Part shown: positions 12,455-22,839 of the stretch, in pieces | How the letters are laid out: every line of letters starts with the position of its first letter | How positions within the stretch are numbered: the stretch's first letter is position 1 | The notes under the pieces: model-generated | The model's input: only the letters and a program-made list of their open reading frames with translations | What the model was told of the DNA's origin: nothing | Databases searched by the model: none | Position numbers and translations under genes: made by a program | Origin: Perkinsus olseni | Lineage: Eukaryota > Perkinsozoa > Perkinsida > Perkinsidae | Assembly: GCA_013115135.1 (NCBI GenBank) | Contig: JABANP010000023.1 | Span: forward strand, 212,020 to 276,019 | DNA length: 64,000 nt | Reading direction: 5' to 3'

Positions 12455-12693
12455 AGTTCGCGGTGGAAGGGAGATTGCCGTTGGCGATGATCTGTTCGTC
12501 TTGACTCAACTCAAGATCGATCACGCTGATCACGACCAAATCTAGCAGAGCAGCCGAAGCATGTTGAAATTCATGATGCTGATGTGGGCGAAAGCGGACA
12601 GCTGAGTAAAGGATGCACTTCAATGGTAACAGGGCAGATAAGATGTAGAATACAACTTGTGAATAATATGCGGCCAATGAGACAGAAGATGGG

Positions 12694-14091
12694 CTAGAGG
12701 TCGCAGGCTGTGGGGTCCTCAGGCGTCGTCCAGCAGAGACCTCCAACCCACTGTGCGCCGTCCTTCAACCAGTTGAACCGGAAAGTGAGGTCGTTGCCAC
12801 CAGGCGCATACTGTATTTGGAGGAAGAATCCAAGAATGGTAATCTGGAAGGCCAAGAAGGCTACACCGTAGATAACACACAAGCGCCCAAGCGCTTTCAC
12901 CGACCGCAACCCCGTGACTTTCTTGATAACCCTCGTCAAGAACATGAAAACGCACACTTCGCCGACGACATCCAAGCAGTTGAAGAAGATACCCTGCCAG
13001 AAGGCCTTGTCTTCGACCAAAGCAAAGTTGTCATTGGGCCTCTTATTGAAGTAATAGATAGCGAACGAGCAAATGGTGTACTGCAAGGGAGCGATCATCT
13101 CAGCGAACTCCATGAGCAAGGATACTGTGACCAGTTGCCTGGCCGTCTCAGAGCACTCAGTCTTGTACTGTAGACGACGCAGCTCCAGCACATGGTAAAG
13201 GTTCTCAGAGAGGTCATAGACGATGAAGACTGCAAAGACGTACCACGCCGACACTCTGTTCATGAGGATGGCTATGAAGGTCTCGTGGCAGAAGCAAGAG
13301 GAGAAGATGAACAGGGGATAACCGTCTTGCGCTCGCTTTGAAAGGAGACGAGTTCCGACCTTCTCGTAAATGCCGCGGACCACACAGAAGGCGAGGGCCA
13401 TGAACGCTTGAGGGATGCCCTCAAGCTGGTTAAAGAGAGCACCGCCGAGCGGGTAGATGACGCCATAGACAACCGTGACGCCTACGAGTATCCCAACCGA
13501 TACGAAGAAGTCCGCACGGTGAGACCTTTCTTGCAGGACGTCAGGGTTCATGAAGAAGTACAAGTATACGAAGACGAGGGGTATTATGGCAGCCGCCTGG
13601 ATGACAGCCAACATAGGTACTGGGAAGACGTCGAAGATGAGGTAGGGGATAATGCCGCCCAGGGTGACAATCCCGGCGCTCAGGTAGGGCACCATTAGGA
13701 ACTGCCCCCATGGCGTTCGAAACAACGGTACAGTTAGAAGAGCTCCGGGGACGAAGGGGTACATGGTGCTGCCGGCAAAGTCCATGACGAAGAGCGTGAC
13801 GAAATGCCACACCATTGCAGTGGTAGAGGTCTCATCAGCGTCGGGTAGCCCAGGGATCCAGAAGGGTATGACGGCGAAGAGGGGAGCAAGGAGGACGGCC
13901 AAGAGCCACTTCTCGGGGGATTTGGTACCGTCGTAGAAGCGAGAGTGGCTCTCGCGCATGACTGCTTCGATACGGTCAGCAATGGACGATGAACGCGGGC
14001 GCTGGATAGACCTGGCGTCATCGTTGGAGGTCGGGTCGGGGATTGGTTGGCACTCCTGCAAGGAGTAACGGGTGACTGAAGATGATGCCAT
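12694..14091 (-). CDS. multi-pass membrane protein, 465 residues, intron-less
   Basis: A single uninterrupted reading frame from ATG 14091 to the stop at 12694. After a Ser/Arg-rich cytosolic N-terminus of about 60 residues there are 10-11 hydrophobic helices, for example WLLAVLLAPLFAVIPFW, GIVTLGGIIPYLIFDVF, AAAIIPLVFVYLYFF, FFVSVGILVGVTVVYGV and LCVIYGVAFLAFQITILGF. There is no cleavable signal peptide. No transporter signature is recognised. Conserved-looking charged residues inside helices (SLLMEFAEMIAPLQY, VVGEVCVFMF) hint at a channel or transporter. Its lack of introns contrasts with every neighbour and suggests either a retrocopy or a fast intron-losing family. The RING/TPR gene lies 240 bp downstream on the same strand. 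Confidence 0.82.
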   Translation of the reverse strand: MASSSVTRYSLQECQPIPDPTSNDDARSIQRPRSSSIADRIEAVMRESHSRFYDGTKSPEKWLLAVLLAPLFAVIPFWIPGLPDADETSTTAMVWHFVTLFVMDFAGSTMYPFVPGALLTVPLFRTPWGQFLMVPYLSAGIVTLGGIIPYLIFDVFPVPMLAVIQAAAIIPLVFVYLYFFMNPDVLQERSHRADFFVSVGILVGVTVVYGVIYPLGGALFNQLEGIPQAFMALAFCVVRGIYEKVGTRLLSKRAQDGYPLFIFSSCFCHETFIAILMNRVSAWYVFAVFIVYDLSENLYHVLELRRLQYKTECSETARQLVTVSLLMEFAEMIAPLQYTICSFAIYYFNKRPNDNFALVEDKAFWQGIFFNCLDVVGEVCVFMFLTRVIKKVTGLRSVKALGRLCVIYGVAFLAFQITILGFFLQIQYAPGGNDLTFRFNWLKDGAQWVGGLCWTTPEDPTACDL

Positions 14092-14323
14092 TGCGGTCGC
14101 TCACTTGGTCGGGCGTTGCAAGCGTTGATGCAGCTGAAGAACGGCTAGGATCGGAGGCCTTCCGGGGCACGGCCAACAAGCCTGATCGGATAAGTCAAAA
14201 TGTTCTGTTGCTGGCCATCACAGTGATGAGAAGATACTGACTTCCGGATCCACCCGAAAGTTTGCTCGACGAGCGTTGTATACAGATCTCGATGGGCTCG
14301 GGTACACCTGAGAAGCCAGGACC

Positions 14324-14749
14324 CTACCAGAGAGCGAAGGCGCCGTGTTGGTCACCTGACGGAAGAGGCACCAAATCTAGCGACTCAGCGGAGGAAAGGG
14401 ACCCAGTGATCTCCGATAAGCGTTGGGAGGTGATAGGGGGGCCTGGCATGGCGATAGTGCTAGAAAGAGTGGCTCGTCTTCACTCACCCGAGGGGCTGGC
14501 TACGGGGCTGAAGGACGCAGGGGTGGCGATGTCGCCTTCATCTGAGGTAGGAATTGCCGCGAGGGGAAGAGCCGTGACTCCCCTACTTATGCTATGGTGT
14601 ACTGCTTGGTCCTCGGGCCCATCGTCGGGCGCGGTGAAGGGTTGGATTTCGGACGCCATGCAAGGCTGGCGAGAGTGAAGCCTTAACGGATAGACAATAG
14701 GAGCAAGCCAGTTATTACCCAACAACTCCAAGAAATCCAAGCGCAGCAT
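14324..14749 (-). CDS. unrecognised two-exon gene or 3' part of a larger gene
   Basis: From ATG 14749 (MLRLDFLELLGNNWLAP) a minus-strand frame runs to a consensus donor (GTGAGTG) near 14494. A 45-bp intron ending in CCAG connects in phase 1 to a second exon (PPITSQRLSEITGSL) that stops with TAG at 14324-14326. The sequence is Ser/Pro-rich without a recognised domain. It may be the end of the minus-strand gene whose exons lie at 14.98-15.57 kb, but the link was not resolved. Confidence 0.4.
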
Positions 14750-14977
14750 GGGAACCGTGCGCGAGTATCTTGCGCTCTTGAGCAATCTTGTATTTCCTCA
14801 GCGATCTCCTGCGCAACTTCGGTAGCGACCGCACCAAAATGGTCACTCCCCTAGTACTGCCCCATCAGCACTTTGAAGCCATTTTTTCACTTCGGGGTTT
14901 TACCGCTCGTTGGACCATCGGACTTCCGAGGGCCAGGTGTATGTCAGGCACCATTTTTGCTGTCCTTTTTGCGTATT

Positions 14978-15565
14978 TTACCTCGGCAGTTTTGACTCGA
15001 GCTCCCATCTCTCTGTCGGCTTGACGCGGCCGGTCGCGATGAGAACTGTCAGAAGCAGTTTAGCGGTGTGGAACGAGTTTGGCTTAAAAAACTGAGAAGC
15101 TTTGACGATCTCTGCCTTTGTAGTGCCCTCATCTTCCAGCCGCTCGTCAGTGGCAGAGCCCTCAGCCTCCATTTCGCGGTTCTGGCTGGAGAAGTACTGC
15201 TACTGAGAATTGACGGTCTGTCTGCGACCGTGAGGGAATCGCCAGGTGTAGTTGTGCTCAAATCAAACTGGGTTGGATGTGGGCCTGTTGTGGGTTGGGA
15301 GATTGCCAAGAGTGATTGAGACCAGGCACAAGGGAGGCAGTTCCCTTCTCGGGAAGTTGGCCGACGCGGCTGGTCTATCGTGGACGACGATTGCTGGGGC
15401 GAGAGTACTGCGTCACGGGAATTCAATAATGACGTGCCAAGCAACTTGCTGACTGGATGGCGATTGCTCGGCACGCCCCGGTTTCGAATCTTTGCTCCAA
15501 GCAAGACTTCCGGGTTGATGAACGATCGATGGCGTTCCGCGTTTAGAAGACCCGCGGACTGTTGA
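14978..15565 (-). CDS. minus-strand exons, unrecognised
   Basis: Two overlapping-frame exons on the minus strand. One is an open frame of about 165 codons from about 15565 (AERHRSFINPEVLLGAK, then Ser/Thr/Pro-rich). The other follows a TTCTCCAG acceptor near 15180 and reads ERLEDEGTTKAEIVKASQFF, continuing to a GTAAAA donor near 14981. The second has good codon-like character, but the start and the splice between the two were not established. No family is recognised. Confidence 0.3.
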
Positions 15566-15880
15566 AGGACGTGCAGGATTCAAGGGAGTCCCTTCGGCGA
15601 CGCTCCGAGAATGTCATGGAGGAACCCGAGCCAGAAATATCTGGCCGCCGGGTGATAATCAGTGGGCGGAATGCCAGCCCACATTACCCTGCCGGTTCAC
15701 TGGTCTCGGCTGAGCTGCTTGAACTACTTGGTCCCTCGGAGAGGGTTTTCTCCTCTATCTTGTTGCCCCAGCTCACTGAGTCTTTGTTTGAGTTTCTGTC
15801 GGCACTCTGTTGTATTGGGTCATGGATATCCGGCTGAGCAGGGGTCATTGTTCCGTCCTCCTCAGCCAATACTTGTTTCT

Positions 15881-18800
15881 ATGTTGATACCGCCTCGTCT
15901 GGTCTGCCTGTCATTGTTGTTGGGGCTGATGGGCGGCCGTCATCATGCCCTACGACGGCGGCGGCGGAAGGAGCCAGTTTTGGAGTGAGTTGTTTTCCAG
16001 CGTGATCGACAAAGCGCTGGAAATCTTCCTAAAATATTTCTTTCGACAGGTTGCTGAACCCATCAGAGGATCCTGGAGGGACTTCGCTTCTCGAGCTCAC
16101 TTCGGGGCATAGAATTCTCCCTGCCCTGGCGATTCCTCTGATCTCTGCGGCTCTCCCGGCAGTTGCGGGCGGTGGTTTGGGCCTTTTCGGCCTCGGTAAG
16201 TTCACACACAAGAAGATCATGGACTCCAGAATGAAGGCCTTTGCGTAAACTCGGGTGCATCGCTGTAGTACAATGGGAAACGGCTTCTCTCGTGCCAGGA
16301 AAAAAGACTGCGAGGCGATATTCAACGGAACGATACCTAACTTGGACGATAAGAAGCACGAGCGCATGAGGGTCAACTGCGGGTTGTATATTTTTAGCGA
16401 GCTGGTGAAGCTCACTAAGGACGCTACGACGGAGGGGAGGTTTGTCAATGAATCATCTAAAGAAGTGATGATACCACTCCATCAGCAACTCGTGTATGAT
16501 TGTAGCAGTTACACTATGGGATGGGAGGCGTTGAGACCGCTGAAGGCGGAGGTGGAAGCTTTGGATCCAATCGTGGACGCGGAGAAGAAGTGAGAATCCT
16601 CAACCCATTCGGACAAACCGTCACGCTGCAAACGGCGTGGCATCTATTCATCATTTTCGCCAGCTGCGGACGCTGTTCGGCCAGCAGCCATCCATCTGTT
16701 TTTGGAAGTAGCAGGAAAGACTGTCGATGGCTTTGCTAACAGGCACAATGGTTTGCGTAAACGGCGACGAGATTTAGGGCAAGCGCTCAAGACACTACGA
16801 GAAAAGCTGGTAAGTTCCTGGCCTTTGCGACCCTGAGAGATTCCGAGTCCTCTGTCAGGAGTCCCGATTCGGATCCTCGTTTGACAAGCTGTCTCGGCTG
16901 GAGCGGTAAGGCGGAGGGCTTTTCGCTGCTGCTGTTCACACTCGCCTTTCTCAGGAATATTCGCGACGCGCTTCTGGAAGACAAACGAACGGAGTCTAAG
17001 CTAGCGAGGGAGGTAGCACTTTTTAATCTCGAGTACCAGGACGGACCGGCCTCGCTTAGACCGCGAGGAAGTTCAAGAGCAACGTGGAGAGAGGCGCTGG
17101 GAAGATGCTCGCAAATACGTACACTGAGGACGCTGAGACGGAAGCGGTGAGTGATGCGTTGTCGCCTTCCCGAGTCGGTATCTCGGAGGTTAGGCATTGA
17201 AGAAGACGACGAGGAGCGTTGGGATCCAGCAGAGGAATCTGCTGAGAATGGCCGACAAAGGAAACCGTGGCATGGCTAAGGATGAGAAAAAGGTATTGCG
17301 TCTAGCTCGAAGGCCGGAGGGCATCTTCTACTGTAGTTTCAAGAGATGGACGCTGAGCTTCATCGGCGGCTGGTGAGTGATGAGGAAGAGGCAGCGGATA
17401 TTCTCGATAGCAATGGGCGACGCAGGACACAGTTGAGACAGTAACGCCTGGTTTGATGGACTGGAGGCTGGATTGCTGTTGTCATTAGAAAAATGACGGC
17501 GGACGCTGACCATCGCTTTGGGCGGGTGGAGAAGGTGCTGGGGCAGGAACTACCGCGAAGTCAGCATCGAGTAGGGAGGAGGCCTAAGTCGGTGTTGTCG
17601 TTGAGTGAGGGGGTCGTGGTCAGATATACAGAGAGGCGGCCGAGGCAGCCAAGCAGTTGGAGCGAGGGCTCAGTACTTCGTCCAAGGGGCTGGCTATGTC
17701 CAGAGGAATGTTCGACAAAAAGTTGGACAGCGACTTCGGCCGGATGGATAAGAGGCTAGTCTCTGCTGGAAAGGAGTATCAGCTGGTGAGTGGAGACAAA
17801 TCTTGTGGCCCAACATCCTGTGCGCCTCGAGAGAGCGTCAGCTCGGTCCATACTTAAAGTCGTGTGGGGGTTTTCTCTTCGGTGGTCTGATGTAGAACTC
17901 GTTCCGGATTGGCGCAATTGAAGTGGTGCTTTGCAGGCCTTGGATGATGCTCATGATGACTTGGGTCGTCAACTGTCCGCAGCCAAAGCTTCTTCCTCGA
18001 TGGAGGCATTGCGGAGAGAGAGGAAGTCACAGGAGAGAAGCGTGCAAAAGCTGATGTAATGGTTCCCTCCGACCGGGCTGGCGTCATTGCTCTTCGTCCG
18101 CAGAAATAATTATGAGCACGACGCGGAGTCCAGCCAAAGAGATGTGGAAGCGATCAACGCGGTCATCGAAGCGGATGCCACGGCGCAAGAAAGGAGCATG
18201 AGGACTGTCCAGAGTGACCTACAGCGCCAGGTGACTAACGAGGGAGAGTTCTCAGCGGGGATACTGTGGACTGGTGCGTCGTTCTATCAGCTTTTCACGA
18301 ATGTCAACCACTTGGAGTCGATTCTAGCCAACAGTGCTTCGGAGCAGGGAACGGATGCTCACCGATCGGTAAGGGCGTCGGAGAAGCCCCTGGCCGGTCT
18401 GGAGTACTTGTCCCTGTTTCAGGCTCAGCTGTTGCGGAGCGTTGTGGCTGATCATCAGATCGCTGTGGACCAGGAGAATGTGCGTGCGAGTGGGGAGCTA
18501 GGAGAGGGCCAGGCACTCGTCACGAGAACTGCCGATGATATTGGAGGCCATGTGACGGATGAGACAGCTCGGATGAAGTACGTAGGGGGTATCAATAACG
18601 AGCTTGTCGGTCGGGTTCAACTCGGTGGCTAGCTGCTCGTGCATTCGGTGCCGCGGGAAGGGTGTTGATATTCATCTTCTCTTGACCGCTCCCTCCCCCT
18701 GCCTCAGACTAAAGATAGACCGGATATTGTGGTCGGGGAAGTCTCAGCTGAGCGATGGGAAGTCTTTCATCTCCTCTGCTGGCAGGAAGGAGTTACTCAC

Positions 18801-21800
18801 GCGGAAGCAGATCGCTGGTGGGCCCTCACGTTTCCACAGTCGAACCCGGCAGAATCATTGCAGATCAATTCACGGCTGAGGAGCGCAACCTGCTCTTCAT
18901 GGCGGATGCAGACCTAGAGCACCTTTCAAAGGAGGACAAGGCCAAGTTCCTCGCCTTAGCCGATCGACTGGAGTCCGAGTCCACTCGGATGAGCAAAGGC
19001 AAGTGACAGTATACAACAGGCGTGCTGGACACGAGCTTCTGTTCAGATTTCGGATCCTTTGGTACTGCCCTGTCGGGTTTGGATGCGGGTGCGGCCACGA
19101 CTAAGGCGGAACTCGCTGCACTTACCTCCGAGGAGGGAAGGTTGACGGCTAAGATGGCAGCTTTCTCTACTAGGGGTCAGAACGTGATTGCTGCTGATAA
19201 AATGTAACTACCCTGGCCTTGTGTTCGTCCCGAATGAATGACGGCTTAGATACGGTACCCAGCTGCTGGGTGGGTTGAAGTCCCAGACTGCACGATACGC
19301 GAGCGAATCTGCCGGGGCTCTCGGCGCTCTCGCTCTGCAGGAGAAGAATAATGCATCAAAGAGTGTCGCCGTAAGTCCTGCGAGCCTGGATCTAGCTGGC
19401 TGTTATCGGTTGTGTCCTGTAGGGCTACATGTCGCTGATGGAGCGTCGATTTGGGGCTACTCGCGGAGCGCTATTGAGGGAAGAGGCTGAAGCGAGGTCC
19501 CAATACGGCATCGAGAAGAATGACGTTGATAAGGTAGTGGACGCTGTGCTTGTCGCTGCTAAACGCAGGCGGCGTGAAATTCTGATGGCGAGGGTCTTCT
19601 GTGGCTTGTATGGTCCATCGCCATCGGAACGCTGTATTAGGGTGTATTAGGGACATCAACAGACAGATGCCAACGACAGATTTAAACAGACTTCGTCTCT
19701 CGGCGGGCGGCCCCGTAGATACCATTCTGATTTGTCGCCATGACGAACCGGGAGGAGCTGCTCCTTTGCGCCTGAAATTCCTCGGTGGTTTATTGTAGAG
19801 GGATGTGATGCTTTTGGCAGGCCGAGGTTTTTGTTGCTACACTGAAGGACGAGTCCCAAAAAGACGAGATCAAGTTGAGGGATTCACTGTTGCGGCTGAT
19901 AAGGAGCGACGACCAAGGCGCCGAAAACGTAACTCGTATCTTGCAGGCGTCAGCCTTGCTTCAGTGATGTCTCATCGCCGAGGTCTGTGAACTTGAATAC
20001 CATCTTTTCAGTTCATTCGAGAGATGCTGGAGGCGCAGGACGGGCGGCTGGTGGACGTACGCAATGTGCTGTTGAAGATGATCGGTACGGACTCCTCGGG
20101 GGTTGTGAATGCCACCGAGGCTGATGTGTCCACGGTGAAGGACAAGGTGGGCGCCTGAGTGCTCTTTGCTCGTGCCGCAGCGACTGCCTCAGATGGAGCT
20201 CTTGCTGGCTAGCGAGGAAACTGAGGCGCAGAAAGATGCTCGACGGGATTCGCAGCTGATAGAAAACACCGACAAGTAGTGCGGCATCCTCGATGGCATG
20301 GGGCACTCGGTCGTTCAGGTTGAAGGCGGTGGGGGCGGCCCATCGACGAGCCTTGGCTACGTTGAGAGATCTGGTAAAGTCCTTGACACATACGGTTGCG
20401 GTAGAGATGCATGCGAGGGAGCAGCACGTGAAGTAAAGCACAGCGGGCTTGTCCTTGTGAGAAATCTGGTGATATTTTTTAGTCGCGAGGAGCTGACCAA
20501 CGGCGTGGAGATCAGAAAGCTCAACGAGAGGTTGACGGCGGAGATGCAGAAGTTGGATGATTTCTTTGCGAGCACTCGCCGAGGGGTGTACGATGATTAT
20601 CGAAGGGCGTCACAGATGCTGATGGTACGATGGCAGTTGATACAGGATGGCGCCACTCGTCGGGGGTAGGTACTTATCAACGCCCTGAGGAAGGTCATGC
20701 GGCTCGACGTTGAGAGAGCAGTTGAGAGGCACATAGCAGCACACAAGGCTTTGGTGAGGGCGAACACGTAGTGGGTGGCTGCCGCCAGATCCCTGTTTTC
20801 TTCAGAGAAAGCAGTACGCTAGTATGAAGGCCTTGGCTAATGATTCGACTGCCACTCTGGCGGAGAAGCAGGTGGAAGCGTCAATGGTACTGCAGGAGGT
20901 GATCGCTTCATCGTCGTCATCCGTTCTCTCTTTCAGCATAATGTGGATCGGACCTCGGGGGCGTCGAGTATGATGACTCGACTGGTGAACATGGCTAGGT
21001 AAGGCTGCTATGGTGTGGCTAGGGCAGGTGGATTATTATGGGCGTGTTGCTATAGGGGCGTCGGCACGAGCGGCGAGAAGCTGGGCGTTGAAGCGCAGGG
21101 GGACCTGAGCGGGCTAGTGGACACCGAGGCTAGGGAATACGAAGAAGTGGAAGATGCTCTGGTTGACGATACTAATGGCTTCAAGTAAGTGCGGTTGTCT
21201 CGAGGCCCCCTTCCATGTCGAAGTCACTGTGCGTTTCAGGAGCGAGTTGAAGCTGGACAAAGCTCACTCAGATGAGGATCTTCTGGTGAGGAATCAGCGG
21301 CTTGAGTTTACCCGGCAGCTCCCGCTGTGGTCAGGCACATAAAACGGAGGTCGCCAGAGGTGACTCGGCTATCACTGGTCGGCTGGGTGAGGGCAGCCTA
21401 GCCCTCGGAGACCAGGCATCTCGAACGGGCAACGTCCTAGGGTAAGAACGACGGTCTGTGCTTTTCCACTGAGTTGACAACCCTGCTCTTCTTAAATTCC
21501 GCATGCCTAGAAACCGCTCAACTGAATTGCTCAGTGGTGAAAAATCTCTACTGGAGATGTCGGGCAATCATTGGCTGGCTCAGGTACAATGCCCAGGCAG
21601 CAAGACGGTATCAAGAGGCAGTGGAGAGTGAGGAGCACATCACCGGTGACGAGCTGAAAGCGTTGGCCCATAGAGTCAGGTAGGGTGGCCGGAGAGTCCC
21701 CGCCTGGTTGCTGACCTTCGCTGCGTTGCCCAGCGCTAACGATGAGGGACTGTTGAAGTCGATTGGCAAGTCGAGAGGAGTTGCGCTGGAGCGGGCAGCG

Positions 21801-22510
21801 AACGTGGAGACTGCCGTGGTCGCATTTATGGCTACCATGAACCAGTACATGGAAGAGGTGCTTCCTAAGGGGATGCTCGTGGTTCTCTGAGAGTGTTTCC
21901 TTAGGTGAAGCAAATGTTCAATACAATGCGGACGAGCATGGCTTCTTTGGACCCAGTAGGGGAACCTATAGCAAGTAAGCTGGTCGTCGCTTTTGGCGGA
22001 GGATGAGTGGTGTCTTTCAGACAACGCGACTGATACGTCGCAGGAGGTGATGGAGCGAGCTGGTGAAGTCTCTAGGGAAGTTAAAAAGTGAGATGAAGGG
22101 ATCGAACCTGTGCCTTTTGGTATCACAACTCTCCTTCAGCGATCTGCAGACATCGAAGGTGATGCATAGCGCTATGCGGCACGACCTGTCGGAGGGGCTC
22201 AAGCAAGTTCAGCATGACGCGACAATGCACCAGTACGGTCATCATACGCCATCCCTTCAGAAGATTCCGGTGGATCAGGTCTACTGAGAAGGAGCTTCAT
22301 CGACAAATGCTGGCCTCGTCCAGAAAAGTAGAGGATACGCGTAGGAGTGGTAGAGAGTCTTTCGACCAGTAAGACTTCTTGTTTGCCTCGAAAAGTACCT
22401 CTCCTCACTGTAGGTGGCTTCATGCCAGAGAGCATCACTACGACTCTATCTTCGTCGGCCTTGCTAGTGAACTCAACAGCAACGGTGATGAAGATGATGA
22501 GTTTGATTAG
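15881..22510 (+). CDS. long secreted or membrane-anchored helix-rich protein, copy 1
   Basis: Multi-exon gene starting at ATG 15881 with a signal peptide (MLIPPRLVCLSLLLGLMGG). An in-phase join after GVKEP-like basic residues leads to a hydrophobic segment (ILPALAIPLISAALPAVAGG). A Cys-containing exon follows at about 16270-16595 (KKDCEAIFNGTIPNLDDK). After it come some twenty or more short exons predicted to be helical and rich in Ala, Glu, Lys, Asp and Ser. Examples are LAREVALFNLEY, EELTNGVEIRKLNERLTAEM near 20490 and LINALRKVMRLDVERAVERH near 20670. The last exon reads HAREHHYDSIFVGLASEL and ends at TAG 22508-22510. No domain is recognised; coiled-coil or spectrin-like bundles are likely. 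Exon borders are only partly fixed. The neighbour at 22840 is a paralogue in the same orientation. Confidence 0.6.
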
Positions 22511-22839
22511 CGAAGCATTTCACGAAAGTGAATGTGGACATGAGCCTCGATGGGCGTACACTAAGCTGTGTCTTATACCATGGGTGTTTGACTTGGTCAT
22601 AGAGTTGGGGCCCGAGTGCCGTCTAGGGCGGAGCCGGTCGATCTATTCTCGGCTGAAGAGCGTCATCATACGACAGAGGAACCACCGTCACCAGCAGGTT
22701 GCTAGTCGATATTCCCTGCGACCCACTCGCTCGCATCTGTCCCTGCCAGGAGACTCTCCCGTAAAATATAGGCTTGTTCACTGTCTGCTGTTTGACCTCG
22801 TCATCGGTGTGCTTTCCTCCCAGCCATTATAAACTGTTT

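Noticed and set aside
12817..13698. Plus-strand ORFs of 118 and 96 codons opposite the membrane protein
   Set aside because: They are antisense shadows: very acidic or Arg/Asp-rich translations mirrored from hydrophobic codons on the minus strand, with no splice support.
14262..14678. 138-codon plus-strand ORF
   Set aside because: The minus strand here has a consensus donor, a 45-bp in-phase intron and a second exon, so the plus frame is more likely a shadow.
22085..22125. GGTTCGATCC-like T-arm on the minus strand
   Set aside because: The flanking stem pairs only 3 of 5 bases and no acce­ptor or anticodon arm follows; it lies within exons of the giant gene.
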